DNA of 14,919 nucleotides, taken from the NCBI GenBank assembly GCA_035702855.1, contig DASSZM010000148.1, positions 1 to 14,919 of the forward strand, given 5' to 3'. The translations under genes were made by a program, and so were the position numbers. Positions 6,873 through 14,868 of this stretch are shown piece after piece. The notes beneath the pieces are model-generated. The model made no database searches, was not told where the DNA came from, and worked only from the letters and a program-made list of their open reading frames with translations. Positions within the stretch are counted from its first letter, which is position 1. The number at the start of each line of letters is the position of its first letter. Source of the DNA: JAKAQB01 sp035702855 (GTDB taxonomy: Bacteria; Actinomycetota; Acidimicrobiia; Acidimicrobiales; Palsa-688).

Positions 6873-7570
6873 ATGCTCGTCTTCGTCACGGAGCCAGCAG
6901 CGGCATCGGTGCCGCCGTCACCGCCGACCTCGTCGCCGCCGGCCACCGGGTCTCGGGCCTGGCCCGCTCCGACGCCTCGGCCGCCACCATCGCCGCCGCC
7001 GGGGCCACCCCGCTGCGGGGCGACCTCTCCGACCTCGCCGGCATCCGGGCCGCGGCCGAGCAGGCCGATGGGGTCGTCAACCTGGCCTTCAGCAACGACT
7101 TCGCCAACCTGCAGGTCGGCATCGAGGAGGAGGCCCGGGCGGTGGCCGCCATCGCTCCGTGCACCTGCGGGGCGCCGCGTACGGGTTCTGCTCGATCCTC
7201 ATCGGCCACGCCCAACGGACCGGGGTGTCGGCCTACGTCGGCGACGGCTCCCAGCGCTGGCCCGCCGTCAACCGCCTCGATGCGGCCCGGCTGTTCTGCC
7301 TGGCTCCCGAGAACGCCACCCCCGGCACCGTCCTCCACGCCGTCGGCGCCGAGGGGGACACCATGCGGTCGCTCGCCGAGACCATCGGCGCCGCTATGGC
7401 CGTGCCGGTGGAGTCCGTGCCGCCCGAGACCTTCGGCGTCCTGGGAGGCCTGCTCACCCTCGACCAGCCGTCGTCGGGCGCCCCCCCGAGCCCGGTTCGG
7501 GGAGGAGCCCCGACACCCCACCCTGCTCGAGGATCTGGCCGCCGGCGACTACCCGGCGCCGGCTCGCTGA
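6873..7570 (+). pseudogene. SDR/NAD(P)-dependent epimerase-like gene, broken by two frameshifts and an internal deletion
   Basis: A normal start is present: GGAGGG (6863-6868), 4 bases, then ATG encoding MLVFVT. The expected Rossmann loop GASSGIG continues only after a one-base shift at about 6891-6893. From there the frame reads through ARSDASAATIAAAG and VVNLAFSNDFANLQ to about 7152. There it jumps to another frame reading ILIGHAQRTGVSAYVGDGSQ and RWPAVNRLDAARLF, with an estimated 60 or so family residues missing at the junction. A third shift, at a run of seven C (7481-7487), restores RARFGEEPRHPTLLEDLAAG and the TGA at 7570. The family comprises extended/atypical SDR NAD(P)-binding proteins near NmrA and epimerases. 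Three lesions in 700 bases, with none in neighbouring genes, argue for true decay. The C-run shift alone could be a sequencing error. Confidence 0.82.
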
Positions 7571-7631
7571 GCGGGGCTGTCACCTGCGCGGGGCGGGCCG
7601 GCCGGCTCGACCCGGGGGCGGCGGCGCCGTC

Positions 7632-7637
7632 TAGCGT
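7632..7637 (+). promoter_or_regulatory. Candidate -10 box before the small Cys ORF and exonuclease
   Basis: TAGCGT fits TAnnnT and lies 9 bases before the GTG at 7647 that opens the 37-residue ORF. No -35 match is visible. It could serve the small ORF and exonuclease as one transcript. Confidence 0.35.
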
Positions 7638-7646
7638 CGCGGTGTC

Positions 7647-7760
7647 GTGATCGTCTCCGTCGACTGTCCTGACCTCGACCGCCAGCGGTGTCCAGGTGGC
7701 TGCGTCCCTCTCCGGCCCGAGGGTCTCCGGACGGTCTCCGAGCAGGAGCCGCTCGGGTGA
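7647..7760 (+). CDS. Possible 37-residue Cys-containing small protein or leader peptide
   Basis: GTG at 7647 opens a frame beginning MIVSVDCPDLDRQRCPGGC and ending TVSEQEPLG. Its TGA (7758-7760) overlaps the exonuclease GTG (7757-7759) in a GTGA junction. Three cysteines (7, 15, 19), with CPGGC at 15-19, could bind a metal, but two or more ligands short of a classic zinc ribbon. Third codon positions are mostly G or C, though less extreme than in neighbours. A TAGCGT box 9 bases upstream supports initiation there; an earlier GTG at 7642 stops after two codons. It may instead be a translated leader for the exonuclease, whose Shine-Dalgarno lies inside this ORF. I do not recognise a family. Confidence 0.35.
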   Translation: MIVSVDCPDLDRQRCPGGCVPLRPEGLRTVSEQEPLG

Positions 7761-8644
7761 AGGTGCACCTGGTGGACGGGACCTACGAGCTGTTCCGCCA
7801 CTTCTTCGGGGCGCCGTCCCACGTCAACGGGCGCGGCGTCGAGGTGGCGGCGCTGCGCGGCGTGCTCGGCTCGGTGCTCGCCCTGCTGGAGGGGGGCGCC
7901 ACCCACGTCGGGGTGGCCACCGACCACGTGATCGAGTCGTTCCGCAACGAGCTGTGGCCCGGCTACAAGGACGGCAGCGGCGTCGACCCGGTGCTGTGGG
8001 CCCAGTCCGGGCCGCTCGAGGACGGCCTCGAGCTGCTCGGGGTCCCGGTGTGGGCGATGGTGGAGGTGGAAGCCGACGACGCCCTGGCTTCCCTGGCGGC
8101 GGTCGCCGCCGACGACCCGGCGGTCGAGCAGGTCCTCATCTGCACGCCGGACAAGGACCTGGGCCAGTGCGTCGCCGGCGACCGGGTCGTGCAGCTCGAC
8201 CGGCGCCGCGGCGTCGTGCTCGACGAGGCCGCCGTCGTCGCCAAGTTCGGGGTCGCCCCCGGCTCCATCCCCGACTACCTGGCGCTCGTCGGCGACAGCG
8301 CCGACGGGTTCCCCGGCCTGCGCGGGTGGGGGGCGCGCTCGGCGTCCGCCGTGCTGGCCCGCTGGGGCAGCATCGACGCCATCCCTCCCGACCCCCGCGA
8401 CTGGGAGGTGGACGTCCGGGGGGCGCCCACCCTGGCCGCCACCCTCGAGCGCGAGCGCGACCGGGCCCGGCTGTTCAAGCTGCTGGCCACGCTGCGCGTC
8501 GACCGGGAGCTGCTCGCCGGCGGGGTCGGGGAGCTGCGCTGGCGCGGCCCCGAGGCCGGGTTCGCCGACCTCGCCGCCGACCTGGACGCCCCCGGGCTGG
8601 CGGCGCGCGCCGAGCGGCTCGCCGCCGCCCGGGCCGGCGGCTAG
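7757..8644 (+). CDS. Stand-alone 5'-3' exonuclease (FEN/Pol I N-domain family)
   Basis: This 295-residue protein is a flap endonuclease-type 5' nuclease without a polymerase domain. The PIN-like core carries the metal-binding acidic residues in order: Asp7 (VHLVDGTYELF), Asp56 (VATDHVIESFR), Glu105/Asp107/Asp108 (EVEADDAL) and Asp132/Asp134 (CTPDKDLGQ). ESFRNELWPGYKDG (60-73) matches the DNA-contacting FR..L.P.YK segment. YLALVGDSADGFPGLRGWG (174-192) is the helix-3-turn-helix motif with Asp180 and Asp183. It probably processes RNA primers, flaps or repair intermediates. The start is GTG at 7757, chosen for AGGAG (7744-7748) 8 bases upstream and because it gives the family N-terminus. It overlaps a possible small ORF by four bases, and its stop shares CTAG with the convergent aat. 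Confidence 0.9.
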   Translation: MKVHLVDGTYELFRHFFGAPSHVNGRGVEVAALRGVLGSVLALLEGGATHVGVATDHVIESFRNELWPGYKDGSGVDPVLWAQSGPLEDGLELLGVPVWAMVEVEADDALASLAAVAADDPAVEQVLICTPDKDLGQCVAGDRVVQLDRRRGVVLDEAAVVAKFGVAPGSIPDYLALVGDSADGFPGLRGWGARSASAVLARWGSIDAIPPDPRDWEVDVRGAPTLAATLERERDRARLFKLLATLRVDRELLAGGVGELRWRGPEAGFADLAADLDAPGLAARAERLAAARAGG

Positions 8645-9387
8645 GGACGCGCGGTCCCGTCGGGCTCGGTCCTGGCGGGCCCGGCCCCCCGGGAGCCCGG
8701 CGGCGGGCCGCCGCCGTCGAGTCGGAGCTGCGGGGCGGCGAGCGCCTCCTCGAGGAGGCGGTGGTACTCGTCACGGCTGCGCTCGACGGCGCCGAGGCTG
8801 CGCAGGTGGTCGGTCGCCCACTGCGCGTCGAGGAGCCGCCCGCCGCCGGCCCGGAGGCGGTCGACCAGGCCGACCAGCGCCACCTTCGAGGCGTCGGTCC
8901 GCCGGTGGAACATGGACTCGCCGGCGAAGAGGCCGCCCACCGCCACGCCGTACAGGCCACCGGCGAGGCCGGCGTCGTCCCAGGCCTCCACGCTGTGCGC
9001 CCAGCCCAGCAGGTGCAGGCGGGTGTAGGCGTCGCGGACGGCGGTGTCGATCCACGCTCCCGGCCGCCGGGCGTTGGCGCAGGCGTCGATGACCTCGGCG
9101 AAGGCGGTGTCGACCCGGACCTCGTAGCGGGCCGCCGCCCTGCGCAGGCTGCGGGTCACGCGCAGCCCCTCGAGCGGCAGGATCCCTCGCGGTTGCGGCG
9201 ACCACCAGCCGATGCGCCCCCGCCGCAGCGGCATCGGGAACATCCCCGCCCGGTAGGCGGCGAGCAGCGTGCCCGGCTCGAGGTCGGCGCCGGTCGCCAC
9301 GAGCTCCTCGTCGCCGACGATGGCGGTGATCTCCGCCGCTCCCCTCGGGAACCGCCACGGGGTCGGCGGTGGCGGGACGGGCGGCAC
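8641..9387 (-). CDS. aat: Leucyl/phenylalanyl-tRNA--protein transferase
   Basis: This 248-residue Aat transfers Leu or Phe from charged tRNA to N-terminal basic residues of proteins, marking them for ClpS/ClpAP-type degradation in the bacterial N-end rule pathway. Motifs appear in family order: DLEPGTLLAAYRAGMFPMP (35-53), WWSPQPRGILPLE (61-73), AWIDTAVRDAY (111-121), HSVEAW (131-136), GGLYGVAVGGLFAGESMFH (143-161), ASKVAL (166-171) and LLDAQWATDHLRSLGA (185-200). The C-terminal tail of about 25 Pro/Gly-rich residues is not conserved in the family. The start GTG at 9387 gives MPPVPPPPTPWRFP, as usual for Aat. There is no good Shine-Dalgarno, but TAGCCT lies 7 bases upstream. It diverges from the acyl-CoA carboxylase gene. 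Confidence 0.93.
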   Translation of the reverse strand: MPPVPPPPTPWRFPRGAAEITAIVGDEELVATGADLEPGTLLAAYRAGMFPMPLRRGRIGWWSPQPRGILPLEGLRVTRSLRRAAARYEVRVDTAFAEVIDACANARRPGAWIDTAVRDAYTRLHLLGWAHSVEAWDDAGLAGGLYGVAVGGLFAGESMFHRRTDASKVALVGLVDRLRAGGGRLLDAQWATDHLRSLGAVERSRDEYHRLLEEALAAPQLRLDGGGPPPGSRGAGPARTEPDGTARP

Positions 9388-9394
9388 GCCCCCG

Positions 9395-9400
9395 AGGCTA
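9395..9400 (-). promoter_or_regulatory. Candidate -10 box of aat
   Basis: TAGCCT on the minus strand lies 7 bases before the aat GTG, consistent with leaderless transcription. The same hexamer occurs 54 bases away on the other strand for the divergent carboxylase gene. No -35 match is seen. Confidence 0.4.
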
Positions 9401-9454
9401 GAGGCGCAACCCCGGCGGCGATCCGGGCGCAGGCGGACGCCGCAGGGTCTCGCG

Positions 9455-9460
9455 TAGCCT
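9455..9460 (+). promoter_or_regulatory. Candidate -10 box of the acyl-CoA carboxylase operon
   Basis: TAGCCT, followed by nine bases and then ATG at 9470. This would place the transcript start at or next to the ATG. No -35 match is seen. Confidence 0.4.
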
Positions 9461-9469
9461 CCCCGGTCG

Positions 9470-11022
<1,553 letters not shown>

Positions 11023-11026
<4 letters not shown>

Positions 11027-11238
11027 CCGGGGGCGGCCGCTCTGCCGGCCTGCAGCGGGACCCCTCGCCCGAGGAGCTGGCGGCCATCGTCGCCGCCGTG
11101 GAGGTCGCCTGGCCCCGCCCGGTCGCCGCCGCGGCGGTCCCCGAGGCCCTCCCGACCCGGTGGCGCTTCTCGGGTCGCTGGTGGTCCCGCCCGACGATCA
11201 GCCGGCGGGACCGCCCGTGGGTCGGTCCCCATGGCTGA
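11023..11238 (+). CDS. Acyl-CoA carboxylase epsilon-like small subunit
   Basis: This 71-residue protein starts at a GTG (11023) overlapping the carboxylase stop as GTGA. Its core, RDPSPEELAAIVAAVEVAW (12-30), matches the short conserved helix of actinobacterial AccE/PccE epsilon subunits. Beyond that it has an Ala/Pro linker and a Trp/Arg-rich tail (WRFSGRWWSRP), which resembles the usual C-terminal W..sgRW pattern. In Streptomyces and Mycobacterium such subunits bind the alpha/beta complex and stimulate or stabilise it. Position immediately after the beta subunit supports the assignment more strongly than sequence does, because the family is short and divergent. Its end overlaps the phosphoesterase start by 8 bases in another frame. 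Confidence 0.8.
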
Positions 11239-12262
11239 GCGGGTGACGGCGGTGGGGGAGCCGGAGGTCCACACCCTCGCCGACGACCACGCCGTGGTCT
11301 ACCGGGGGGCGTGCGCCCGGGTCTACGAGGGCCTCGAGCCGTGCACCGGGCACGACCTCGACGGGGTGGCGGTGCACACCCTCCCCCGTCCCGGCGGCGC
11401 CCGGCTGGCGACGATCGCCACCGTCAACGACGTCCACATCGGCGAGCTCGAGTGCGGGCGGGTCCACGGCCGGGACGACATCGGCCCGATCCTGTCGAGC
11501 GGGCCGGGCGAGCCGCCCTACCCCGAGCGCATGAGCGTCGCCGCCGTCGCCGAGATGGCGGCCGCCGCCCCCGACCTGGTGGTGGCCAAGGGGGACCTCA
11601 CCTCGGTCGGCGCCCGGGAGGAGTACCTCGGCTTCGAGGCCATCTACCGCCCCGCCTTCGGTGACCGCCTGGCGGTCACCCTCGGCAACCACGATCATCC
11701 CGCCGGCGGCCCGTGCTTCGAGGTCGAGCCGGTGGCCTTCCACGAGCTCGACGGTGTCCTGGTCGCGGTGGTGGACACCACGCAGGCCGGGCAGGGGGGC
11801 GGGGCGTTCGACGCCGACCGGCTCGAGGCCCTCGACGAGCGAGCCGCTCGGGCGGACCGGCCGATGCTGGTGTTCGGGCACCACCCGGTCGCCGACCCGG
11901 AGCTGGTGGCGCTGACCGGCGACGGCAGCGCCCTCGACCAGGCCTCCACCGACGCCCTGGTGGCGCTGGTGGCCCGCCGCCCGGCCATCGCCGGCTACTT
12001 CGCCGGCCACACCCACCGCAACCGGGTCCGTCGCTTCGACGCCACCGGCCCGGTGCCCTTCGCCGAGGTGGCGTCGACCAAGGACTTCCCCGGGTCGTGG
12101 GCGGAGTACCGGGTCTACGAGGGGGGCATCCTGGCGCTGCACCACCGGATCGGGGATGCGGGGGCGTTGGGCTGGAGCGAGCGGTGCCGGGCCATGTTCT
12201 TCGGCCTGTACCCGGGCTGGGCGCTCGGGGCGCTCGCCGACCGCTGCTACGTGGTGCGCTGA
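11231..12262 (+). CDS. Calcineurin-like metallophosphoesterase
   Basis: This 343-residue protein has the complete two-metal phosphoesterase motif set: DVH (67-69), GDLTSVG (121-127, Asp122), GNHDH (152-156), GHHP (216-219) and GHTHRN (259-264, His260 and His262). About 60 N-terminal residues of beta-like sequence (VHTLADDHAVVYRG, then LPRPGGARLATIATVNDVHIG) precede the catalytic domain. The C-terminal KDFPGSWAEYRVYEGG segment and aromatic end belong to a recognisable actinobacterial subgroup of unknown substrate. No signal peptide or transmembrane segment is evident, so it is probably cytosolic. The ATG at 11231 overlaps the epsilon-like gene by 8 bases and lacks its own Shine-Dalgarno, implying translational coupling. 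A role with the carboxylase is suggested only by the operon. Confidence 0.88.
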   Translation: MAERVTAVGEPEVHTLADDHAVVYRGACARVYEGLEPCTGHDLDGVAVHTLPRPGGARLATIATVNDVHIGELECGRVHGRDDIGPILSSGPGEPPYPERMSVAAVAEMAAAAPDLVVAKGDLTSVGAREEYLGFEAIYRPAFGDRLAVTLGNHDHPAGGPCFEVEPVAFHELDGVLVAVVDTTQAGQGGGAFDADRLEALDERAARADRPMLVFGHHPVADPELVALTGDGSALDQASTDALVALVARRPAIAGYFAGHTHRNRVRRFDATGPVPFAEVASTKDFPGSWAEYRVYEGGILALHHRIGDAGALGWSERCRAMFFGLYPGWALGALADRCYVVR

Positions 12263-12281
12263 CGCATGCGCTGAGCGCGCG

Positions 12282-12358
12282 TTGTCCCCAGGGTTGCCCC
12301 CCGTTCGTCCCCACGCTGGGGACGAGGCTGTGGATTGCCGGGCGATGCCTGTGGGTAT
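12282..12358. repeat. Cluster of TTGTCCCCA-like and TGTGGATTG-like nonamers
   Basis: Within 77 bases there are TTGTCCCCA (12282-12290), TCGTCCCCA (12305-12313) and its inverted copy TGGGGACGA (12317-12325), TGTGGATTG (12329-12337) and TGTGGGTAT (12350-12358). They resemble DnaA boxes (actinobacterial TTGTCCACA, general TTATCCACA) with one to three mismatches. No replication gene is nearby. A regulator site or secondary DnaA-binding cluster is possible, as is chance. Confidence 0.25.
12305..12325 (+). terminator. Perfect 9-bp hairpin after the carboxylase operon, no U-tract
   Basis: TCGTCCCCA and TGGGGACGA are perfect inverted copies separated by CGC, 43 bases after the phosphoesterase stop. 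The stem is strong but no T-run follows, so it would be a U-less terminator of the type proposed in Actinobacteria. The alternative is a palindromic protein-binding site for the downstream gene. Confidence 0.35.
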
Positions 12359-12393
12359 GCCGGTCCGGCTGGCCGGGCGGGCGGTCCGCCCCG

Positions 12394-12399
12394 TACCAT
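12394..12399 (+). promoter_or_regulatory. Possible -10 box for the S51 peptidase gene
   Basis: TACCAT fits TAnnnT and would start a transcript with a leader of about 150 bases before ATG 12558. No -35 match is seen. Unlike other boxes here it is not near the start codon, so support is weak. Confidence 0.2.
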
Positions 12400-12557
12400 C
12401 GCGGCGGAGAAGGGACTCCTGCCCGGGAGCGGTAGGCCGAGCCCGTCGGGCTCGGCCGCCGACCCGTCGCGTCGACCCCGTGTCCACCCGACCTGTGCCC
12501 ACCGCGAGGCGCCCGGCACTGTGCCCGGCCCTCCCGACGTCGTCCGAGGTGCCCCCG

Positions 12558-13265
12558 ATGACCGTCCGTGCCGACCCGCCCGCAGACGGTCCCGGTCTCC
12601 TCGCCCTCGTCGGCGGGGCGGAGTGGCAGGAGGGCTGCGACTTCGACGCCGAGCTGTGGGAGCGCTCCGGGTCAGGCGAGGTCCTCGTCCTGCCCACGGC
12701 CGCCGCCTACGAGCACCCCGACCGCACCGTGGAGGCCGCCCGGGCGTGGTTCGGGCGGCTCGGGGCGCCCGTGCGGGGCCTGATGGTCCTCTCCCGGGGC
12801 GACGCCGAGGACCCGGCCAACGCCGCCGCCGTGCGCGCCGCCCGCTTCGTGTACCTGAGCGGGGGGTCGCCCCTGCACCTGCGGTCGGTGCTGAAGGGCT
12901 CCCCGCTGTGGGCGGCGCTGGTCGACGCCTGGCGGGACGGTGCCGTCGTCGCCGGCTCGTCGGCCGGGGCGATGGTGCTCGGCGACCCGATGGTCGACCC
13001 GCGCGGCGGGGCGCTGACCCTCGGCCTCGGGCTGGTGCCCGGCCTCGCCGTCATGCCCCACTCCGACCTGTGGTCCGAGGACAAGGCCCACCGCACCGTG
13101 CAGCTGGCGACCGGCGACCTGCGGATCGTGGCGGTCGACGAGCGCACCGCCTTGATCCGGGAGCCCGCCGGGACCTGGCGGGCGGCCGGCGCCGGGGGGG
13201 TGGCGGTCTACGTCGAGGGTCGGGAACGCGGGCTCGACGCCCTGGCCTCCGTGGCCGCCGCCTGA
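12558..13265 (+). CDS. Peptidase S51 / cyanophycinase-like class I glutamine-amidotransferase-fold hydrolase
   Basis: This 235-residue protein fits the peptidase E/cyanophycinase superfamily. LLALVGGAEW (14-23) opens the fold. FVYLSGGSPLHL (97-108) is the strand and GG-N/S-x-L turn typical of the group. VVAGSSAGAMVLG (130-142) contains the nucleophile elbow with Ser135. Pro167-His168-Ser169 lies near where the family places a catalytic His. Family members cleave Asp-X dipeptides or beta-aspartyl polymers such as cyanophycin, but many actinobacterial homologues are uncharacterised, so the substrate is open. No signal peptide is seen. The ATG at 12558 is preceded by GAGG (12546-12549) with 8 bases between; an in-frame GTG at 12549 is possible. 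It is convergent with the cyclophilin genes, 22 bases apart. Confidence 0.85.
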   Translation: MTVRADPPADGPGLLALVGGAEWQEGCDFDAELWERSGSGEVLVLPTAAAYEHPDRTVEAARAWFGRLGAPVRGLMVLSRGDAEDPANAAAVRAARFVYLSGGSPLHLRSVLKGSPLWAALVDAWRDGAVVAGSSAGAMVLGDPMVDPRGGALTLGLGLVPGLAVMPHSDLWSEDKAHRTVQLATGDLRIVAVDERTALIREPAGTWRAAGAGGVAVYVEGRERGLDALASVAAA

Positions 13266-13287
13266 CCCCGGCGCCGGTCCCGGCTGC

Positions 13288-13842
13288 TCAGTCGGCTTCG
13301 GTGACGGTCACCGACTCGATGGTGACGGCTTCCTTCGGCTTGCCCGACCCGCTGCCGAGCTGGTCGATGGTGGCGACGACGTCCAGCCCGGAGACCACCT
13401 TGCCGAACAGCGAGTACTGCGGCGGCAGGCGGACGCCCTGGGGGCCGGAGATCACGAAGAACTGGCTGCCGTTGGTGTCCGGACCGGCGTTGGCCATCGC
13501 CAGGGAGCCGACCTCGTAGCGGCCCGCCGGGGGCAGCTCGTCCTCGAAGCGGTAGCCCGGCCCGCCCCGGCCGGTGCCGGTCGGGTCCCCGCCCTGGAGC
13601 ACGAAGCCGGGGATGACCCGGTGGAAGACGATCCCCTCGAAGTAGTGGTAGCGGGCCAGGAAGACGAAGTTGTTGACCGTCTTCGGGGCGGCGATGGGGT
13701 CCAGGGCGATGGTCATCGTCCCCTTCGAGGTGACCATCTCGGCGCTGTAGCGCTTGGCCGGGTCGATGCACATCGGGGGCGGCCCGTCGAAGGTCTGCTG
13801 CTTCGGGCTCGAACCGTCGGGGTTGGGGCAGGGGGTCGTCAC
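13288..13842 (-). CDS. Cyclophilin-type peptidyl-prolyl cis-trans isomerase without a membrane anchor
   Basis: This 184-residue cyclophilin domain catalyses prolyl cis-trans isomerisation. Key motifs are NNFVFLARYHYFEGIVFHRV (57-76, catalytic Arg75), IPGFVLQGGDP (77-87), SLAMANAGPDTNGSQFFV (113-130) and YSLFGKVVSGLDVV (143-156). A 40-residue extension containing NPDGSSP and a Cys25 segment (PPPMCIDPAK) precedes the fold and is matched in the upstream paralogue, but there is no signal peptide or transmembrane helix, so it should be cytosolic. The start GTG at 13842 has AAAGGA 5 bases upstream (complement of 13848-13853). It follows the anchored paralogue by 28 bases and is probably cotranscribed with it. 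Confidence 0.93.
   Translation of the reverse strand: MTTPCPNPDGSSPKQQTFDGPPPMCIDPAKRYSAEMVTSKGTMTIALDPIAAPKTVNNFVFLARYHYFEGIVFHRVIPGFVLQGGDPTGTGRGGPGYRFEDELPPAGRYEVGSLAMANAGPDTNGSQFFVISGPQGVRLPPQYSLFGKVVSGLDVVATIDQLGSGSGKPKEAVTIESVTVTEAD
13601..13680. repeat. 80-base near-identical segment shared with 14211-14290 (copy 1)
   Basis: By eye these 80 bases differ from 14211-14290 at five positions, in the same orientation and 610 bases apart. They encode the catalytic core of the two cyclophilins, from NNFVFLA to the start of the GGDP loop. Identity is much higher than in the rest of the two genes, which suggests gene conversion or strong constraint. Confidence 0.75.
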
Positions 13843-13870
13843 GGGGATCCTTTCTCCGGAGCCCCCGAGC

Positions 13871-14854
13871 CTACGACGAGACCGGCGTGGCGCTGATCGA
13901 GACGCTCAGGATCTTGTAGAGGGTCTTGGGGGGCACACCGTTGGCGGACGGGCTGGGGTTGCCGCCGGCGTTGATCTTGTTGTCGACCGACATGCCCGAG
14001 ACGACCTGGCCGAACATGGTGTAGCTGGGCTGGAGCTGCTGGCCGCCCTTGCCCACGGTGATGAAGAACTGGCTCCCGTTGGTGTTGGGCCCGGAGTTGG
14101 CCATGGCCAGTGCCCCGGCGTCGTAGGCGGCGGCGCTCTTGGGCAGCTCGTCCTTGAACTCGTAGCCGGGGCCGCCGGTACCGGTCCCCGTCGGGTCGCC
14201 GCCCTGGTCCATGAAGCCGGGGATGACCCGGTGGAACACGATCCCGTCGAAGTAGTGGTAGCCGGCGAGGAAGACGAAGTTGTTGACCGTCACCGGGGCG
14301 TAGCGGGGGAGCAGCTGGATCCTCATGGTCCCCGCCGTGGTCTTCATGGTCGCCACGTACTTGTCGTTGACGTTGATGCAGAAGGGGGGGGCCGACGAGA
14401 ACTTGGTGTAGCGGGGCGACGACCCGTTGAGGTCGGGGAAGCCGATCTTCGCCGGCGCCGGGACGATCGACACGGCGTTGCCCTTGGCGGGCACCGTGGT
14501 GGTCGACGTGCTGGTCGAGGCGGTCGAGGGGTTGGAGCACGCCGCGCTCCTGGCCGGGGGCGTGCGGGGCGTGAGGGCGGCCGCCACCGACGCCGACACC
14601 GGCGAGGCGGCGGCGCTGCCGGCGCCGGGGGGGACGGTGGTCGTCGACGTTGCGGTGCCGGAGTTGGTCGCGACGGTCGACTTCTTCTTGCCGCCACCAC
14701 CGGCGGTGAGGGCGGCGACGACCAGGGCGACGACCACGACGCCGGCGACGACCCCGCCGCGACGCAGGTTGCGCCGGCGCTGCTGGGCCCGGCGCAGCTG
14801 GGCCTGCTTGGCCTGGCGGTAGGCCTTGTGGCGGGCACGCTTGTCGGTGGGCAC
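13871..14854 (-). CDS. Membrane-anchored cyclophilin-type peptidyl-prolyl cis-trans isomerase
   Basis: This 327-residue protein has a very basic N-terminus (residues 1-33, many Arg/Lys/Gln) and then one transmembrane helix at about 34-51 (VVAGVVVVALVVAALTAG). A Ser/Thr/Ala/Pro-rich linker (about 55-130) leads to a cyclophilin domain from about 165. The positive-inside rule places the domain outside the membrane, where it could fold secreted or wall proteins. Catalytic motifs are NNFVFLAGYHYFDGIVFHRV (191-210, Arg209), IPGFMDQGGDP (211-221), MANSGPNTNGSQFFI (251-265) and YTMFGQVVSGM (278-288). A pre-domain segment GSSPRYTKF..APPFCI (144-160, Cys159) is shared with the downstream paralogue. The start GTG at 14854 lacks a Shine-Dalgarno but has TACGTT 8 bases upstream. 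It is the first gene of a two-gene cyclophilin operon. Confidence 0.93.
   Translation of the reverse strand: MPTDKRARHKAYRQAKQAQLRRAQQRRRNLRRGGVVAGVVVVALVVAALTAGGGGKKKSTVATNSGTATSTTTVPPGAGSAAASPVSASVAAALTPRTPPARSAACSNPSTASTSTSTTTVPAKGNAVSIVPAPAKIGFPDLNGSSPRYTKFSSAPPFCINVNDKYVATMKTTAGTMRIQLLPRYAPVTVNNFVFLAGYHYFDGIVFHRVIPGFMDQGGDPTGTGTGGPGYEFKDELPKSAAAYDAGALAMANSGPNTNGSQFFITVGKGGQQLQPSYTMFGQVVSGMSVDNKINAGGNPSPSANGVPPKTLYKILSVSISATPVSS
14211..14290. repeat. 80-base near-identical segment shared with 13601-13680 (copy 2)
   Basis: Second copy of the direct repeat described at 13601-13680, lying inside the membrane-anchored cyclophilin gene over the same catalytic core. Five mismatches were counted by eye. 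Confidence 0.75.
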
Positions 14855-14862
14855 GGCGCAAC

Positions 14863-14868
14863 AACGTA
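14863..14868 (-). promoter_or_regulatory. Candidate -10 box of the cyclophilin operon
   Basis: TACGTT on the minus strand fits TAnnnT and ends 8 bases before the GTG at 14854. No Shine-Dalgarno lies between them, so the transcript is probably leaderless. No -35 match is seen. Confidence 0.4.

Noticed and set aside
12282..12358. Chromosomal origin of replication
   Set aside because: The nonamers are imperfect, there is no AT-rich unwinding element, and no dnaA, dnaN, rpmH or parAB is nearby.
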